From positions 1-35,099 of the forward strand of contig CATJBQ010000136.1 of NCBI GenBank assembly GCA_949738465.1: 35,099 bases of DNA. The letters run 5' to 3'. The notes below the pieces were generated by a model. That model worked only from the letters and a program-made list of their open reading frames with translations. It was not told the origin of the DNA and searched no databases. How positions within the stretch are numbered: position 1 is the stretch's first letter; each line of letters begins with the position of its first letter. Shown piece by piece: positions 16,340 through 24,675 of the stretch. The stretch is from an uncultured Lachnospiraceae bacterium (lineage in GTDB: Bacteria > Bacillota > Clostridia > Lachnospirales > Lachnospiraceae). The position numbers were made by a program, and so were the translations under genes.

Positions 16340-16958
16340 TGGCGATGCACCTCCTTAAAATCTGGCTATATACAAACAACAGCAGCAGCAAAATGCTTGT
16401 TAAAAAAATCACAATTCCCTGCCAGCCAAACAGCCATGTATGGGTCGGCGCAAACCATTCGTAAGGGTACAGACAGTACAGCCCCGGAAAATACCGCTCA
16501 TGAAGAATTACCAGGATATAGTAGATCACAAAGGATCCCCCATATGCAATATAACGGCTTTTTGTCACTGCCGCCAGCACCGCCGACACCGCCGCCCACA
16601 GCATTCCGGACAGAAATACCAGCCAGGGATTTACCGCTGCCCCCTCCTCCGCCCGAAGCAGACAGTAGGCCATGGCCGGCAGCGCTTCCACCAGCCCGCC
16701 GCTGATCCCACAGGAAAAATATTTTCCAAGAATATAAGGGCGGATGCCGGCACGGGGCAGAGCCGATTTTAAGAATCCGCTCTGCTCCTCCGCCAGCCAG
16801 GCCGTTGTATAGGGCAGAGAAGCCAGCACCGGTACGCTGACCCGGTATACTTCCGAGGCAAAGCCCGACTTCATCAGCATGGCAAAAACCAAAACAAACC
16901 CTGCCAGAAATCCTTTGGAGCAAAGAGCCCGCCTAAGATCCGATTCAAAGCTATTCAT
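16332..16958 (-). CDS. ABC-2-type permease, smaller subunit
   Basis: 208 residues with about five to six TM segments. The pattern is of a reduced ABC-2 permease: LRRALCSKGFLAGFVLVFAM at the N-terminus, then Leu/Val-rich helices and a final ILLLLLFVYSQIL helix. It lies only 2 bp downstream of the lipoprotein stop codon and overlaps the larger permease by 8 bp. Recognition is by hydropathy and context, not by a firm family motif. Confidence 0.75.
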   Translation of the reverse strand: MNSFESDLRRALCSKGFLAGFVLVFAMLMKSGFASEVYRVSVPVLASLPYTTAWLAEEQSGFLKSALPRAGIRPYILGKYFSCGISGGLVEALPAMAYCLLRAEEGAAVNPWLVFLSGMLWAAVSAVLAAVTKSRYIAYGGSFVIYYILVILHERYFPGLYCLYPYEWFAPTHTWLFGWQGIVIFLTSILLLLLFVYSQILRRCIANG

Positions 16959-16960
16959 CC

Positions 16961-18496
16961 TTAATACCCCAACTGTTTATCAATCACCGACCCGTCAATG
17001 GCGTTGATGGTCAGCAGGCTACCGCTGATGGGTTCCTTTTGAAAAGCGCTGACGATGGATCCTTCAAAATCCCACACCGGTACCAGCAGGCCGGTATCAA
17101 AGCTGTCCGCCTCGCTGATTCTCATGTAGCGCAGTGTTACCTGGTCGATCTGGACGGTCTTTTTCTCATTTTCACTGGCATTGGTCACAACGATCATCTG
17201 CTGGAAGATATCCTTGATTTCATCAAAGCTCTTCATCTGGCTTTTCTCCACCACCGTTTCCACCGGTTCAATGGGAGCCAGATAATAGAAACCCACGATT
17301 CCGCTGTCATTGACGAACACCAGTACGCTTTCTCCAGGCCATTCCTTCTTGACGTATTCCTCTCCCCGCCAGTCATCCGTAAGCTTTGACAGGCCCTCGT
17401 TATTGACATATACGCCGTCCAGATTTCTGAGATACTGAAATACGTATACATTCCGGTACTCCGCAATCTCCCCACTGCCATCGCAATATTCCCCATACAG
17501 GTCGCCGTCAAAGCAGCTAAAATCCTCCAGCTTTAGTTTCTTCATCAGTTCATCTGCCATGCGCTGCGCCTCCTCAAGAGAGCACTGTGCGGAATCCTTT
17601 TCAATCTCCTTAAGTTCATAAGCCCCTTCCAGCCGCGTCCTGGGTTCCCCGGAGGCTTTCCATACATCCCCCGCGGAATAACCGTTGCCCAGAGGCGATT
17701 GTACCGTCACCCCTCTGTTGCCCAGATACTTTTCGCTGGATTTTCTGTATACAAGACAATTACCATAGTTCTCGTTGTTCTGCACATACAGGGAATGGTA
17801 TCCGCCGTCCCCTTCCCCAACTCCATAAAAAATGGAACCGTTTTTATTGAGCTCCTGCTGCCACTGATAGTAATTGCTGGCGGGATCCTGGGCCAGTAGG
17901 TCCGCAACCGTATGGAGCTGGCCATCCGACGGATAATCGCTTAAGCTGATCTGGGCGGGAGCCGCTTCATACTGCTGCTGCAGGTCATTGATATTCTGCT
18001 GATATTCCGCTACCATTATGTCCCTGGATTCTTCATCCATCTCTCCGGCTGCAAAACCAGCCTCTACTTCTTCTATATATCGCTTAAATTCATGAATTTC
18101 TTCCTCAATACTGCTTTTGGTTGGCGCATTCATCCAGCTGCCGTCACAAAGGGCAACGTCCGGCAGCAGCACCTCCTTTACCTGGTCCAGGAATTCCTGG
18201 CTGATCTCTTTCTGGCGGATGCGGACAATGGACATCTGGTCCGTGGTGGGGATATCCACCTTAGCGTCCACGTTCACTGTCACCCCCAGGGATTCGTCGG
18301 AAAAGGTATCCTGGTAGGTATCATATTCCGTCATTTCCGCCACGTCGCTGACACCGCTTTCCTCCCCCTGGGCCTGATCTACCATTTTGTCAAAATCCTT
18401 ATTCTTTACAATTGAATTCTCCGGGCTTTTCTGGCAGCCGGAAACGAGAAGCGTTGCTGCAAGTACCCCGATGCTGATGATTTGTTTTGTCTTCAT
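16961..18496 (-). CDS. Lipoprotein of unknown function, first gene of the ABC-2 operon
   Basis: 511 residues. A lipoprotein signal peptide ends in the lipobox LVSGC (Cys21), after which the mature protein begins QKSPENSIVKNKDFDKMVDQ. It is acidic, mostly alpha/beta, with no catalytic motif I recognise. It resembles uncharacterised lipoproteins of Lachnospiraceae (possibly the DUF6034 group, from memory only). AGGAGG precedes the ATG. It begins the six-gene operon that ends at the terminator near 12373. A decayed paralogue lies immediately upstream (18608-19144). A motif TAAACA-N5-TAAACGTATCAC at 18574-18596 lies about 80 bp before the start and could be the binding site of the neighbouring OmpR-type regulator. 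A receptor or accessory role for the exporter is likely but unproven. Confidence 0.8.
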   Translation of the reverse strand: MKTKQIISIGVLAATLLVSGCQKSPENSIVKNKDFDKMVDQAQGEESGVSDVAEMTEYDTYQDTFSDESLGVTVNVDAKVDIPTTDQMSIVRIRQKEISQEFLDQVKEVLLPDVALCDGSWMNAPTKSSIEEEIHEFKRYIEEVEAGFAAGEMDEESRDIMVAEYQQNINDLQQQYEAAPAQISLSDYPSDGQLHTVADLLAQDPASNYYQWQQELNKNGSIFYGVGEGDGGYHSLYVQNNENYGNCLVYRKSSEKYLGNRGVTVQSPLGNGYSAGDVWKASGEPRTRLEGAYELKEIEKDSAQCSLEEAQRMADELMKKLKLEDFSCFDGDLYGEYCDGSGEIAEYRNVYVFQYLRNLDGVYVNNEGLSKLTDDWRGEEYVKKEWPGESVLVFVNDSGIVGFYYLAPIEPVETVVEKSQMKSFDEIKDIFQQMIVVTNASENEKKTVQIDQVTLRYMRISEADSFDTGLLVPVWDFEGSIVSAFQKEPISGSLLTINAIDGSVIDKQLGY

Positions 18497-18573
18497 ATTT
18501 AAATTCCTCCTGCTCTATTGCTTTCTTTTTGTCATCCTAACATGGATTTTGGCATCAAGTATTCAGTGGTATT

Positions 18574-18597
18574 TAAACATTTTGTAAACGTATCACG
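18574..18597. promoter_or_regulatory. Direct-repeat motif upstream of the lipoprotein operon
   Basis: Two TAAAC units start 11 bp apart (18574 and 18585) and continue into GTATCACG. Direct repeats at one helical turn are typical of OmpR/PhoB-family binding sites. The near-identical sequence at 19338-19361 lies at the 3' end of the histidine kinase gene, so a duplication remnant is an alternative explanation. Confidence 0.35.
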
Positions 18598-18607
18598 GAC
18601 CCCATTT

Positions 18608-19144
18608 TTAGTACCCAAGCTCCCTGTCGATTACCGACCCATCAATGGCGTTGATGGTCAGCATTGGTCACAATTATCATCTGTTTAAAAATATCCTTGA
18701 TCTCCTCGAAGGGCTTCATCTGGGCCTTCTCCACCACCGTTTCCACCAGCTCTATGGGTGACAGATATTCAAAATCCACAATTCCCCTGTCATTGACAAA
18801 TACTACAATACTCTCTCCCTGCCACGTCTTTTTGACGTACTCATCTCCCTGCCACTCCTCTGTAAGCTTACAGGAATCTTCTCGTTATCAACCAGAACGC
18901 CATCAAAAATGGAGCTGATTTCCGTCATGCTGTTCTGCCAGATATAATAATCACTCTCCGGATTCTGGGCCAGCAGCTCCGCAACCTCGCTGACGCCCTG
19001 ATCCTCCGCCTGGGCCTGCTCCACCATTTTGTTAAAATCCTTGTTGATTACGATGGACTTCTCCGGGCTTTTCTGGCAGCCGGAAACCGCCAGAACTGCC
19101 ATAGCCAATCCCATACCAAAAATCTGCTTCCGTTTCATATCCAT
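18608..19144 (-). pseudogene. Decayed second copy of the operon lipoprotein
   Basis: Starts with a good lipoprotein signal (lipobox AVSGC, then QKSPEKSIVINKDFNKMVEQ), clearly paralogous to the intact lipoprotein downstream. It then jumps across large missing blocks: SEVAE joins LLAQNPESDYYIWQ, and SSIF joins DGVLVDNE. A frameshift follows near 18870. The other frame continues KLTEEWQGDEYVKK, GESIVVFVNDRGIVDFEYLS and EEIKDIFKQMIIVTNA, and a further deletion joins this to the last residues before the TAA at 18608, DRELGY, matching the paralogue's end DKQLGY. The true start is probably the second ATG (19138), 8 bp from AGAAGG. Remaining sequence covers under half of the parent. Confidence 0.85.
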
Positions 19145-19270
19145 ACCTTCTTTCTTCCATTATAGAAAACAATACACTTCGTGCATTCTCCTTGCTTGAG
19201 CAGTACGGCAATCTGGCAAATTTCATCTCCACATGATGTATCCCCTGCCCGGAGGACTTATTATTGCCAC

Positions 19271-19316
19271 AAAAAAAAAGAGCTTCCTGTCTATCTAAAT
19301 AGTAACATGAAGCTCT
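19271..19316 (-). terminator. Rho-independent terminator after the histidine kinase gene
   Basis: On the minus strand AGAGCTTC pairs with GAAGCTCT across a 22-base loop and is followed by a run of T residues. It closes the binding protein-chemoreceptor-two-component operon. Confidence 0.8.
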
Positions 19317-19336
19317 TCATCAAATAAAAAAAGAAG

Positions 19337-20719
19337 TTAAACAAAATGTAAACGTATCACCGTTCCTTTTCCTTCCTCACTCTCAATCTCCACCCTGCAG
19401 TGATGGATGCGGGCGATCAGCGCCGTCAGGGCCAGGCCAAGGCCTGCGCCGCCGGATTTGCGGCTTCTGGACTTATCCACCATATAGAAGGGCTCCAGGA
19501 TCTTGTCCTGTTCCTCCTTGGGAATTCCTTTTCCAAAATCCTCCACCTCGATATAATCCGACCCGGCCCGAAGAATAATCCGCTCCCCCTCCTTGCTGGC
19601 CTTGACGGCATTGTCAATCAGGTTTATCACCGCGTCTGTCATCAGATCCGGATCCATCCGGAAAATCTCCCCCTGCTCCTGGCACACCAGGGACAGCCCT
19701 TTCTTGCGAAGAATCTCCTGACAGGATCTCCTGGCCCGGGCAAAAACCTCCCTCACCGGAAGCTCCTGCAGCGGCAGCTCTGTCTCCTGGTCCAGCTCCA
19801 GCAGGCGCATCATTTTCCGGGACAGCCGCTCTAAACGCCCGCATTCCTGATAAATGTACTGTAGCGCCTCCACCCGGTCCTCCTCGCTGACCTTCACCTG
19901 CAAAAGGGTCTGGGTATAGCCGGAGATGGAAGTCATAGGCGTCTTCAGCTCATGGGTCAGATTCCCCATAAACAATGTTTTTTTGTGCTCCGATTCCTCC
20001 AGCCGCCGGGTCCGAAGCTCCACCGCCGACGCCATTTTGTTAAAATTTTCACTAAGCTGCCCGATCTCGTCCCGGCTCCTTACCGCGATTCTCTGGCTGT
20101 ACCGCCCCTCTGCAATCTGCCTTGCGCCGTCATTTAACTCCTGTAAGGGCTTTAAGATCCGTTTCAGGATCAGATATAGAAGCAGCATGGTGCACAGCAG
20201 CACCACACCGGTAACCAGCGCCAGCACAACCGCCAGACTGGCCATCTGCTCGTCCACATAAGTGATATCCGCAAGCTGATATAATTCTGCGCCGCAGACA
20301 AGCTGTCCCTGAAATGCCAGATAACTCCGCCCCTCCCATTCAAATTCCGCAAAGGTTAATTCGCTTTGCAGATCCCAGGCCCTATAATCCAGACTCTGCA
20401 GAAATTCCCTTGGGAATACGGTCTGGTTAAAAATCTCCACCGTCTCCTTCCGCCTGCCTTCCCGGAAGCAGAGATTAAAGGGATTACTCTCCTGCTTCAG
20501 CAGATATTCCACATATGTGTCGTCGGCGCTTCCATAGGCGGTTTTACTGATAGCAGCATTCAGCTTTTGAAAGGTCTGCAGCGCGTTCTGGCCCGCCTGC
20601 ACACAGGCTTCTTCCATACGGGCCGGCCTTGTAATGCCCCAGATGGCGACGCTGACTGCCGTGGAAGCCACAAAAACCACCAGGCAGCAGATTCCGATCA
20701 TCCGTGTAATCAGCTTCAC
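19337..20719 (-). CDS. Sensor histidine kinase, OmpR-partner type
   Basis: 460 residues. TM1 (about 8-29) is followed by an extracytoplasmic sensor of about 130 residues, TM2 (161-186), a HAMP linker (187-240), and HisKA with phospho-acceptor His256 in NLTHELKTPMTSISGY. The HATPase domain has the N-box DAVINLIDNAVKAS and G-boxes VEDFGKGIPKEE and GGAGLGLAL. It starts with GTG at 20719, supported by GGAGG eight bases upstream, because no ATG in frame is as well placed. The cognate regulator gene is 32 bp upstream. A 19-bp exact repeat (20714-20732 and 20746-20764) copies the end of the regulator gene with this ribosome site. The ligand is unknown; the adjacent lipoprotein/ABC operon is the obvious target (inference). 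Confidence 0.94.
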   Translation of the reverse strand: MKLITRMIGICCLVVFVASTAVSVAIWGITRPARMEEACVQAGQNALQTFQKLNAAISKTAYGSADDTYVEYLLKQESNPFNLCFREGRRKETVEIFNQTVFPREFLQSLDYRAWDLQSELTFAEFEWEGRSYLAFQGQLVCGAELYQLADITYVDEQMASLAVVLALVTGVVLLCTMLLLYLILKRILKPLQELNDGARQIAEGRYSQRIAVRSRDEIGQLSENFNKMASAVELRTRRLEESEHKKTLFMGNLTHELKTPMTSISGYTQTLLQVKVSEEDRVEALQYIYQECGRLERLSRKMMRLLELDQETELPLQELPVREVFARARRSCQEILRKKGLSLVCQEQGEIFRMDPDLMTDAVINLIDNAVKASKEGERIILRAGSDYIEVEDFGKGIPKEEQDKILEPFYMVDKSRSRKSGGAGLGLALTALIARIHHCRVEIESEEGKGTVIRLHFV

Positions 20720-20764
20720 TTACGCATCCTCCCATATATCGCCCACTTCACTTACGCATCCTCC
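20714..20764. repeat. 19-bp direct repeat at the regulator/kinase junction
   Basis: The minus-strand sequence GGAGGATGCGTAAGTGAAG occurs at 20764-20746 and again at 20732-20714. The first copy contains the last codons and stop of the response regulator. The second supplies the ribosome site and GTG start of the kinase. It looks like a short tandem duplication of an originally overlapping stop/start. Confidence 0.9.
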
Positions 20765-21435
20765 AGGCGGTAGCCGATCTTGGGGATTGTCTTAATGGCA
20801 TCCCCAAGGCCCAGCTTTTTGCGGAGCTGCCCGATGTGGACATCCACGGTACGGGTCTCTCCCACAAAATCCACGCCCCATACCAGGCCAAGGAGCTTTT
20901 CCCTGGAAATGGCGATATTGCGGTTCTTAAGCAATACCTCCAGAAGCTGGAACTCCATAGGCTTTAAGGAAATCTCAACGCCGTTTTTCGTCACCATATG
21001 CCGGGCATAATCGATCTGCAGGTCACGGAAAACCTCGGCCTGCCCCGTTTTTCCGGACCGGGATAGTACCTTTTCCATCCGCACCAGCAGCTCCAGTACC
21101 TCGAAGGGCTTCACAATATAATCCTCGGCCCCTCCGGTAAGCCCCTGCACCTTGGAGCCGATATCATCCTTTGCCGTCAGAAAAATCACCGGTATCCCAT
21201 AGGGCTTCATCTCTTCAAACAATGCAAAACCATCCATTCCCGGCAGCATTACGTCAAGAAGGGCCAGATCATAATCGTGGTCCTCCTTTAGCGCTTCACA
21301 GGCTTCCAGCCCGTCCTGGAAAATCCAGGGCTCGTAGCTGGCTACCCGAAGGTTCATGGCAATCATTTTCGCAATCGGTTCTTCATCCTCCACAATGAGG
21401 ATCCTGCACTTTTGCTTCATCACATTTTTCCTCAT
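20752..21435 (-). CDS. OmpR/PhoB-family response regulator
   Basis: 227 residues. The receiver domain has the acidic pair in VEDEE (residues 16-19), phospho-acceptor Asp61 in ALLDVMLPGMDG, Thr87 and Lys109 (VKPF). The C-terminal winged helix ends in TRTVDVHIGQLRKKLG and TIPKIGYRLEDA, standard for OmpR/PhoB regulators. It is encoded 9 bp after the chemoreceptor gene and upstream of the kinase, so it is part of that operon. It probably controls its own operon and/or the lipoprotein/ABC operon downstream. Start at 21435 or at the in-frame ATG five codons later; both have purine-rich sites. Confidence 0.96.
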   Translation of the reverse strand: MRKNVMKQKCRILIVEDEEPIAKMIAMNLRVASYEPWIFQDGLEACEALKEDHDYDLALLDVMLPGMDGFALFEEMKPYGIPVIFLTAKDDIGSKVQGLTGGAEDYIVKPFEVLELLVRMEKVLSRSGKTGQAEVFRDLQIDYARHMVTKNGVEISLKPMEFQLLEVLLKNRNIAISREKLLGLVWGVDFVGETRTVDVHIGQLRKKLGLGDAIKTIPKIGYRLEDA

Positions 21436-21444
21436 TCCCGCTTC

Positions 21445-23181
21445 CTATAATTTTTTGAAGACAGCCGTTTCCTCTTGCAGCTCCCTTGCAATCTCGCGAT
21501 TCTCATCCATATGGGTGCTGATCCGGTTCATATCCCCCACCAGCAACTTCGCGCTGTCTGCCGCTCCGTTCACGCCGCGGACTCCCTCGTCCACCGCACC
21601 GGCAATGGCATTGATTGAGGCGACAATCTCGTCCACCTCTACCTTCAAGGCGTCGGTCTTTGCCCGGAATTCATTCATCACCCGTTCGATATAATTCGCG
21701 TCATTTTCGTATCTGGAGCCGCTTTCCACAAACTTCCGGAACTCCTTGAGGATGGAGGTATCCATATATTCTACCATTCCCTTGGAATTTTCTGCCAGGT
21801 CATGCACCGATTCTACAATAATCCCGTTAATCTCCTGAATCCGGTTTGCCGTGTTATGGCTGGAAACCGCCAAAAGCCGGATCTCGTCTGCCACTACCAT
21901 GAAGCCCCTTCCGGAATCTCCGGCCCGGGCCGCTTCAATGGAAGCATTTAAGGCCAGCAGATTGGTCTGACTGGAAATCTCAAGAATATCATTGGTCAGA
22001 CTGTTGACCTGATCCACGCTTTTTGCCCCTTCGATGGCCTCTTTCAAAGCCTCCGTCATCTCACGGATCCGGTTTTCCGTCTCGTTCATACTGCTTTTGG
22101 CATCGCGCTCCAGCATCTCCGCCTGCTGCCTCATCTCCACCGAATACTCATTCATGGAGGCAGAGCTTTCTGCAATATTGGTGACCTCCGCCCGGACAGC
22201 CTCCACGCTCTGCTCGATAGCGCCGGTAGACCGGGATACCTCCTGCATGGTGGATAACAATTCCTCCGTCAACTGTGACAGTCCGGATACATTGTCGTTG
22301 GACGTGTCAACGCTGTCCAAAACCTCGCTGACCACCTGATCCATCCGCTGGGAGTTCTGGATGATAATCTTAAGAATCTGCTGAAGCTTACCCATAAACG
22401 TATTAATGCCGTTTCCAAGGGCCGCAATCTCATCGTCCGATGAAACCTGAACCCGTTTTGTCAGATCCCCCTCCCGCTTATCGATACAGGAAATGATATC
22501 CTTGATATCCCGCTGGGCCCGGAACACAGGACGGATCACACGGAACAGCACAATCAAAAGCGCCAGCGTCATAGATAAGATACTGATACCGATGGTAATG
22601 CCGTTTCCGATAATGGAACGCTTGTATACATCCTCCAGCCGGGCTCTTGCGGCCTCCGCCTGCACCGCCATATCCTCTGAAAGCGTATTCACATTCGCAA
22701 GCATGGCGTTTCCATACTGGGCAACTTCGCCATTGGCCCACCCATAGGCCGCTGCCGTTTTGCTATTTGCACTTTTGGCCACCAGATGCACAATCGCATG
22801 CTTAAATTCCTCATAATTTTCCAGAAGTTCTTTATAAACCCCTTGATTCTCCTCTGAAACATAAATCTGGTAAGCCTCAAGCTTTTCATCCAGCTCCGTT
22901 TCCTGGGTTTTGATGGATTCTACAATATCGATCATGGTATCATAATCGGTAGCTATGATATGCGACAGCGCCTGCTTATGTATATTCTGGGCCCTCTCCC
23001 GTATGCCCGACAGCTCCTGGATGCCCAGCATCTGATCGTCCGTAATTACCGAAGCGTTCCTGTTCACATTGCGGATATTTTGAATGGCTGTAATATTTGA
23101 AATAATGGATACGATTCCCAATACCATAACGGGAAGCATAATTAAAATCTTAATGCTGATACTGTTCTTTTGCCGGCTCAT
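21445..23181 (-). CDS. Methyl-accepting chemotaxis protein
   Basis: 578 residues. TM1 (about 11-30) is followed by an extracytoplasmic four-helix-bundle-like sensor (30-188), TM2 (190-213), HAMP (about 214-266) and a long cytoplasmic coiled coil. The conserved hairpin tip [20 protein letters not shown] lies near residues 400-420. No CheR-tethering pentapeptide is visible at the C-terminus. It should couple to CheA/CheW encoded elsewhere. It lies between a solute-binding lipoprotein (21 bp upstream) and a two-component pair (9 bp downstream), which suggests a shared ligand. GGAGG precedes the ATG. Confidence 0.95.
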   Translation of the reverse strand: MSRQKNSISIKILIMLPVMVLGIVSIISNITAIQNIRNVNRNASVITDDQMLGIQELSGIRERAQNIHKQALSHIIATDYDTMIDIVESIKTQETELDEKLEAYQIYVSEENQGVYKELLENYEEFKHAIVHLVAKSANSKTAAAYGWANGEVAQYGNAMLANVNTLSEDMAVQAEAARARLEDVYKRSIIGNGITIGISILSMTLALLIVLFRVIRPVFRAQRDIKDIISCIDKREGDLTKRVQVSSDDEIAALGNGINTFMGKLQQILKIIIQNSQRMDQVVSEVLDSVDTSNDNVSGLSQLTEELLSTMQEVSRSTGAIEQSVEAVRAEVTNIAESSASMNEYSVEMRQQAEMLERDAKSSMNETENRIREMTEALKEAIEGAKSVDQVNSLTNDILEISSQTNLLALNASIEAARAGDSGRGFMVVADEIRLLAVSSHNTANRIQEINGIIVESVHDLAENSKGMVEYMDTSILKEFRKFVESGSRYENDANYIERVMNEFRAKTDALKVEVDEIVASINAIAGAVDEGVRGVNGAADSAKLLVGDMNRISTHMDENREIARELQEETAVFKKL

Positions 23182-23202
23182 CTAAAAAATCCTCCCCTCT
23201 GG

Positions 23203-24474
23203 TTAATATGATAAGGTAATTCCTTCTACCATCGTATCAAGAATCTCCTGCAAATCCTCATTTTGCGGATTTCCTGCAGCCATCGTCTCGCCAAATGCTT
23301 TTGCAGGATCCCAGAACTTCCCGCCCACAGACTGTAAACTGGCAAATTCCGACTGGGCAAGAACCGCCTGAATTGCCGGAGATTCCATAACTTCCGCCGA
23401 ATTGGAGGCATTTATATTGGATGGCCCCTGCTCACGTTCTACAAACCGCAGCTTCTGGTTGGATTCGTTGGTAATCCATTCCGCCAGCTTCTGGGCCCAT
23501 TTTTGATTTTCGGAATAGGCATTTACACCTACCATCTTATATCCTGCAAAGGACGCCATCTGAAGCTGCTGCCCGGCGCAGGTATAGGCGGGAAGCTTAG
23601 CGGCGCCGTAATCCTCCCCCCAGACGTCCTTTATCGCCGTAGAGTTCCATACCCCGGAAACCCCGGCAATCACGCATCCGTTTGACACCCCTTCTACAAA
23701 TTCCGTATCTTCACAGCTTTGAAAAGCGGAGCTTGCAGAAATGTCCAGAAGCGCCTGGGCTACGTCTGTCCCCTTAATGCCGGTGTCGGCGGCATTCCAA
23801 TTGCAGTAATTCGATACGCCGTCGTCATTTAAGCCAAGCTCCATATCCGTACATCCGAAAAACGCATAAAGATACCAGCCGGAAGTCCAATCCATGGTCA
23901 CCTTTTTTCCTGCCTGCTCTGCTATCTGTAAAATCGTATCAAAGGACTGCACGTCCTCCTCCGTAAAATAATTTTTATTATAATACAGAAAATATCCGTT
24001 ATCTGCTGTCATGGGATAGGCATAAACGGTTCCGTTCACCGATGCAGCCTCCCAGGATCCCCGCACATTTGATTTCTTGATCTCCTCGGGATTTTCTGCC
24101 GGCGCGAGTGTTCCTGCCGCAACCAGGGCCCGTAGCTGGTCGTCTGCGAAGGTAAATACATCCGCCCCGCCTTCCGGATCCTCCAGCAAGGTATCCTTAC
24201 AATTGGATTCACTGACATATTCGATGGAGATATCCAGTGAAACCTCATTTGCATATTTCCGCCGAAACTCCTCTGTCATCTGCGCCAGCAGCTCCCCGTC
24301 CTCCTCGGCTCCCCAGAGAGTGAGGGAAACGTTAGTGTCCGTCCCAGACGGACTCTCCTCTGTTTCTCCCGGCAGTCCATTTTGCAGTGCGTCCGTTTTC
24401 CTATCTACCTGCTGGCAGCCTGAAAGCAAGAATAGAAATCCCATACATATCGGTATCATTCTGCCTGTTTTCAT
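23203..24474 (-). CDS. Extracellular solute-binding lipoprotein (ABC family 1 type)
   Basis: About 423 residues from the ATG at 24474, which is 7 bp from GGGAG; a second ATG at 24480 is too close to that site. The lipobox LLSGC is followed by a typical family 1 (MalE-like) binding protein: SLTLWGAEEDGELLAQM, DVFTFADDQLRALVAAGTLA, YAYPMTADNGYFLYYNK and a C-terminal AVLAQSEFASLQSVGGKFWD. The likely ligand class is sugar or oligosaccharide. No ABC permease or ATPase is present; the following genes are a chemoreceptor, a response regulator and a kinase. It may therefore act as a ligand-presenting sensor subunit, not an importer component. That role is inferred from gene order. Confidence 0.9.
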   Translation of the reverse strand: MKTGRMIPICMGFLFLLSGCQQVDRKTDALQNGLPGETEESPSGTDTNVSLTLWGAEEDGELLAQMTEEFRRKYANEVSLDISIEYVSESNCKDTLLEDPEGGADVFTFADDQLRALVAAGTLAPAENPEEIKKSNVRGSWEAASVNGTVYAYPMTADNGYFLYYNKNYFTEEDVQSFDTILQIAEQAGKKVTMDWTSGWYLYAFFGCTDMELGLNDDGVSNYCNWNAADTGIKGTDVAQALLDISASSAFQSCEDTEFVEGVSNGCVIAGVSGVWNSTAIKDVWGEDYGAAKLPAYTCAGQQLQMASFAGYKMVGVNAYSENQKWAQKLAEWITNESNQKLRFVEREQGPSNINASNSAEVMESPAIQAVLAQSEFASLQSVGGKFWDPAKAFGETMAAGNPQNEDLQEILDTMVEGITLSY

Positions 24475-24602
24475 GTGCATTCTCCCTTCAAAATCGCATT
24501 CGCAGAAATTATTGTACCTCTCCTGTTTTTCGCAGGCTACCTATAAATTATCATATATTTCTTAATAATTCAAGTATCCACAAAAAATCAAAATGTATGT
24601 TT

Positions 24603-24654
24603 TTTCAAAAAGCAGCGTAAGGCCAGAACCGCTAAAAAGCGGCCTGGCCTGCTT
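24603..24654 (-). terminator. Terminator after the membrane alpha/beta hydrolase gene
   Basis: Stem AGGCCAG/CTGGCCT with inner CCGC/GCGG and loop TAAAAA. An outer AAGC/GCTT pair and five T residues follow on the minus strand. Located 22 bp after the hydrolase stop. Confidence 0.65.
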
Positions 24655-24675
24655 ATTATCTGCTGTATTTTGAAA

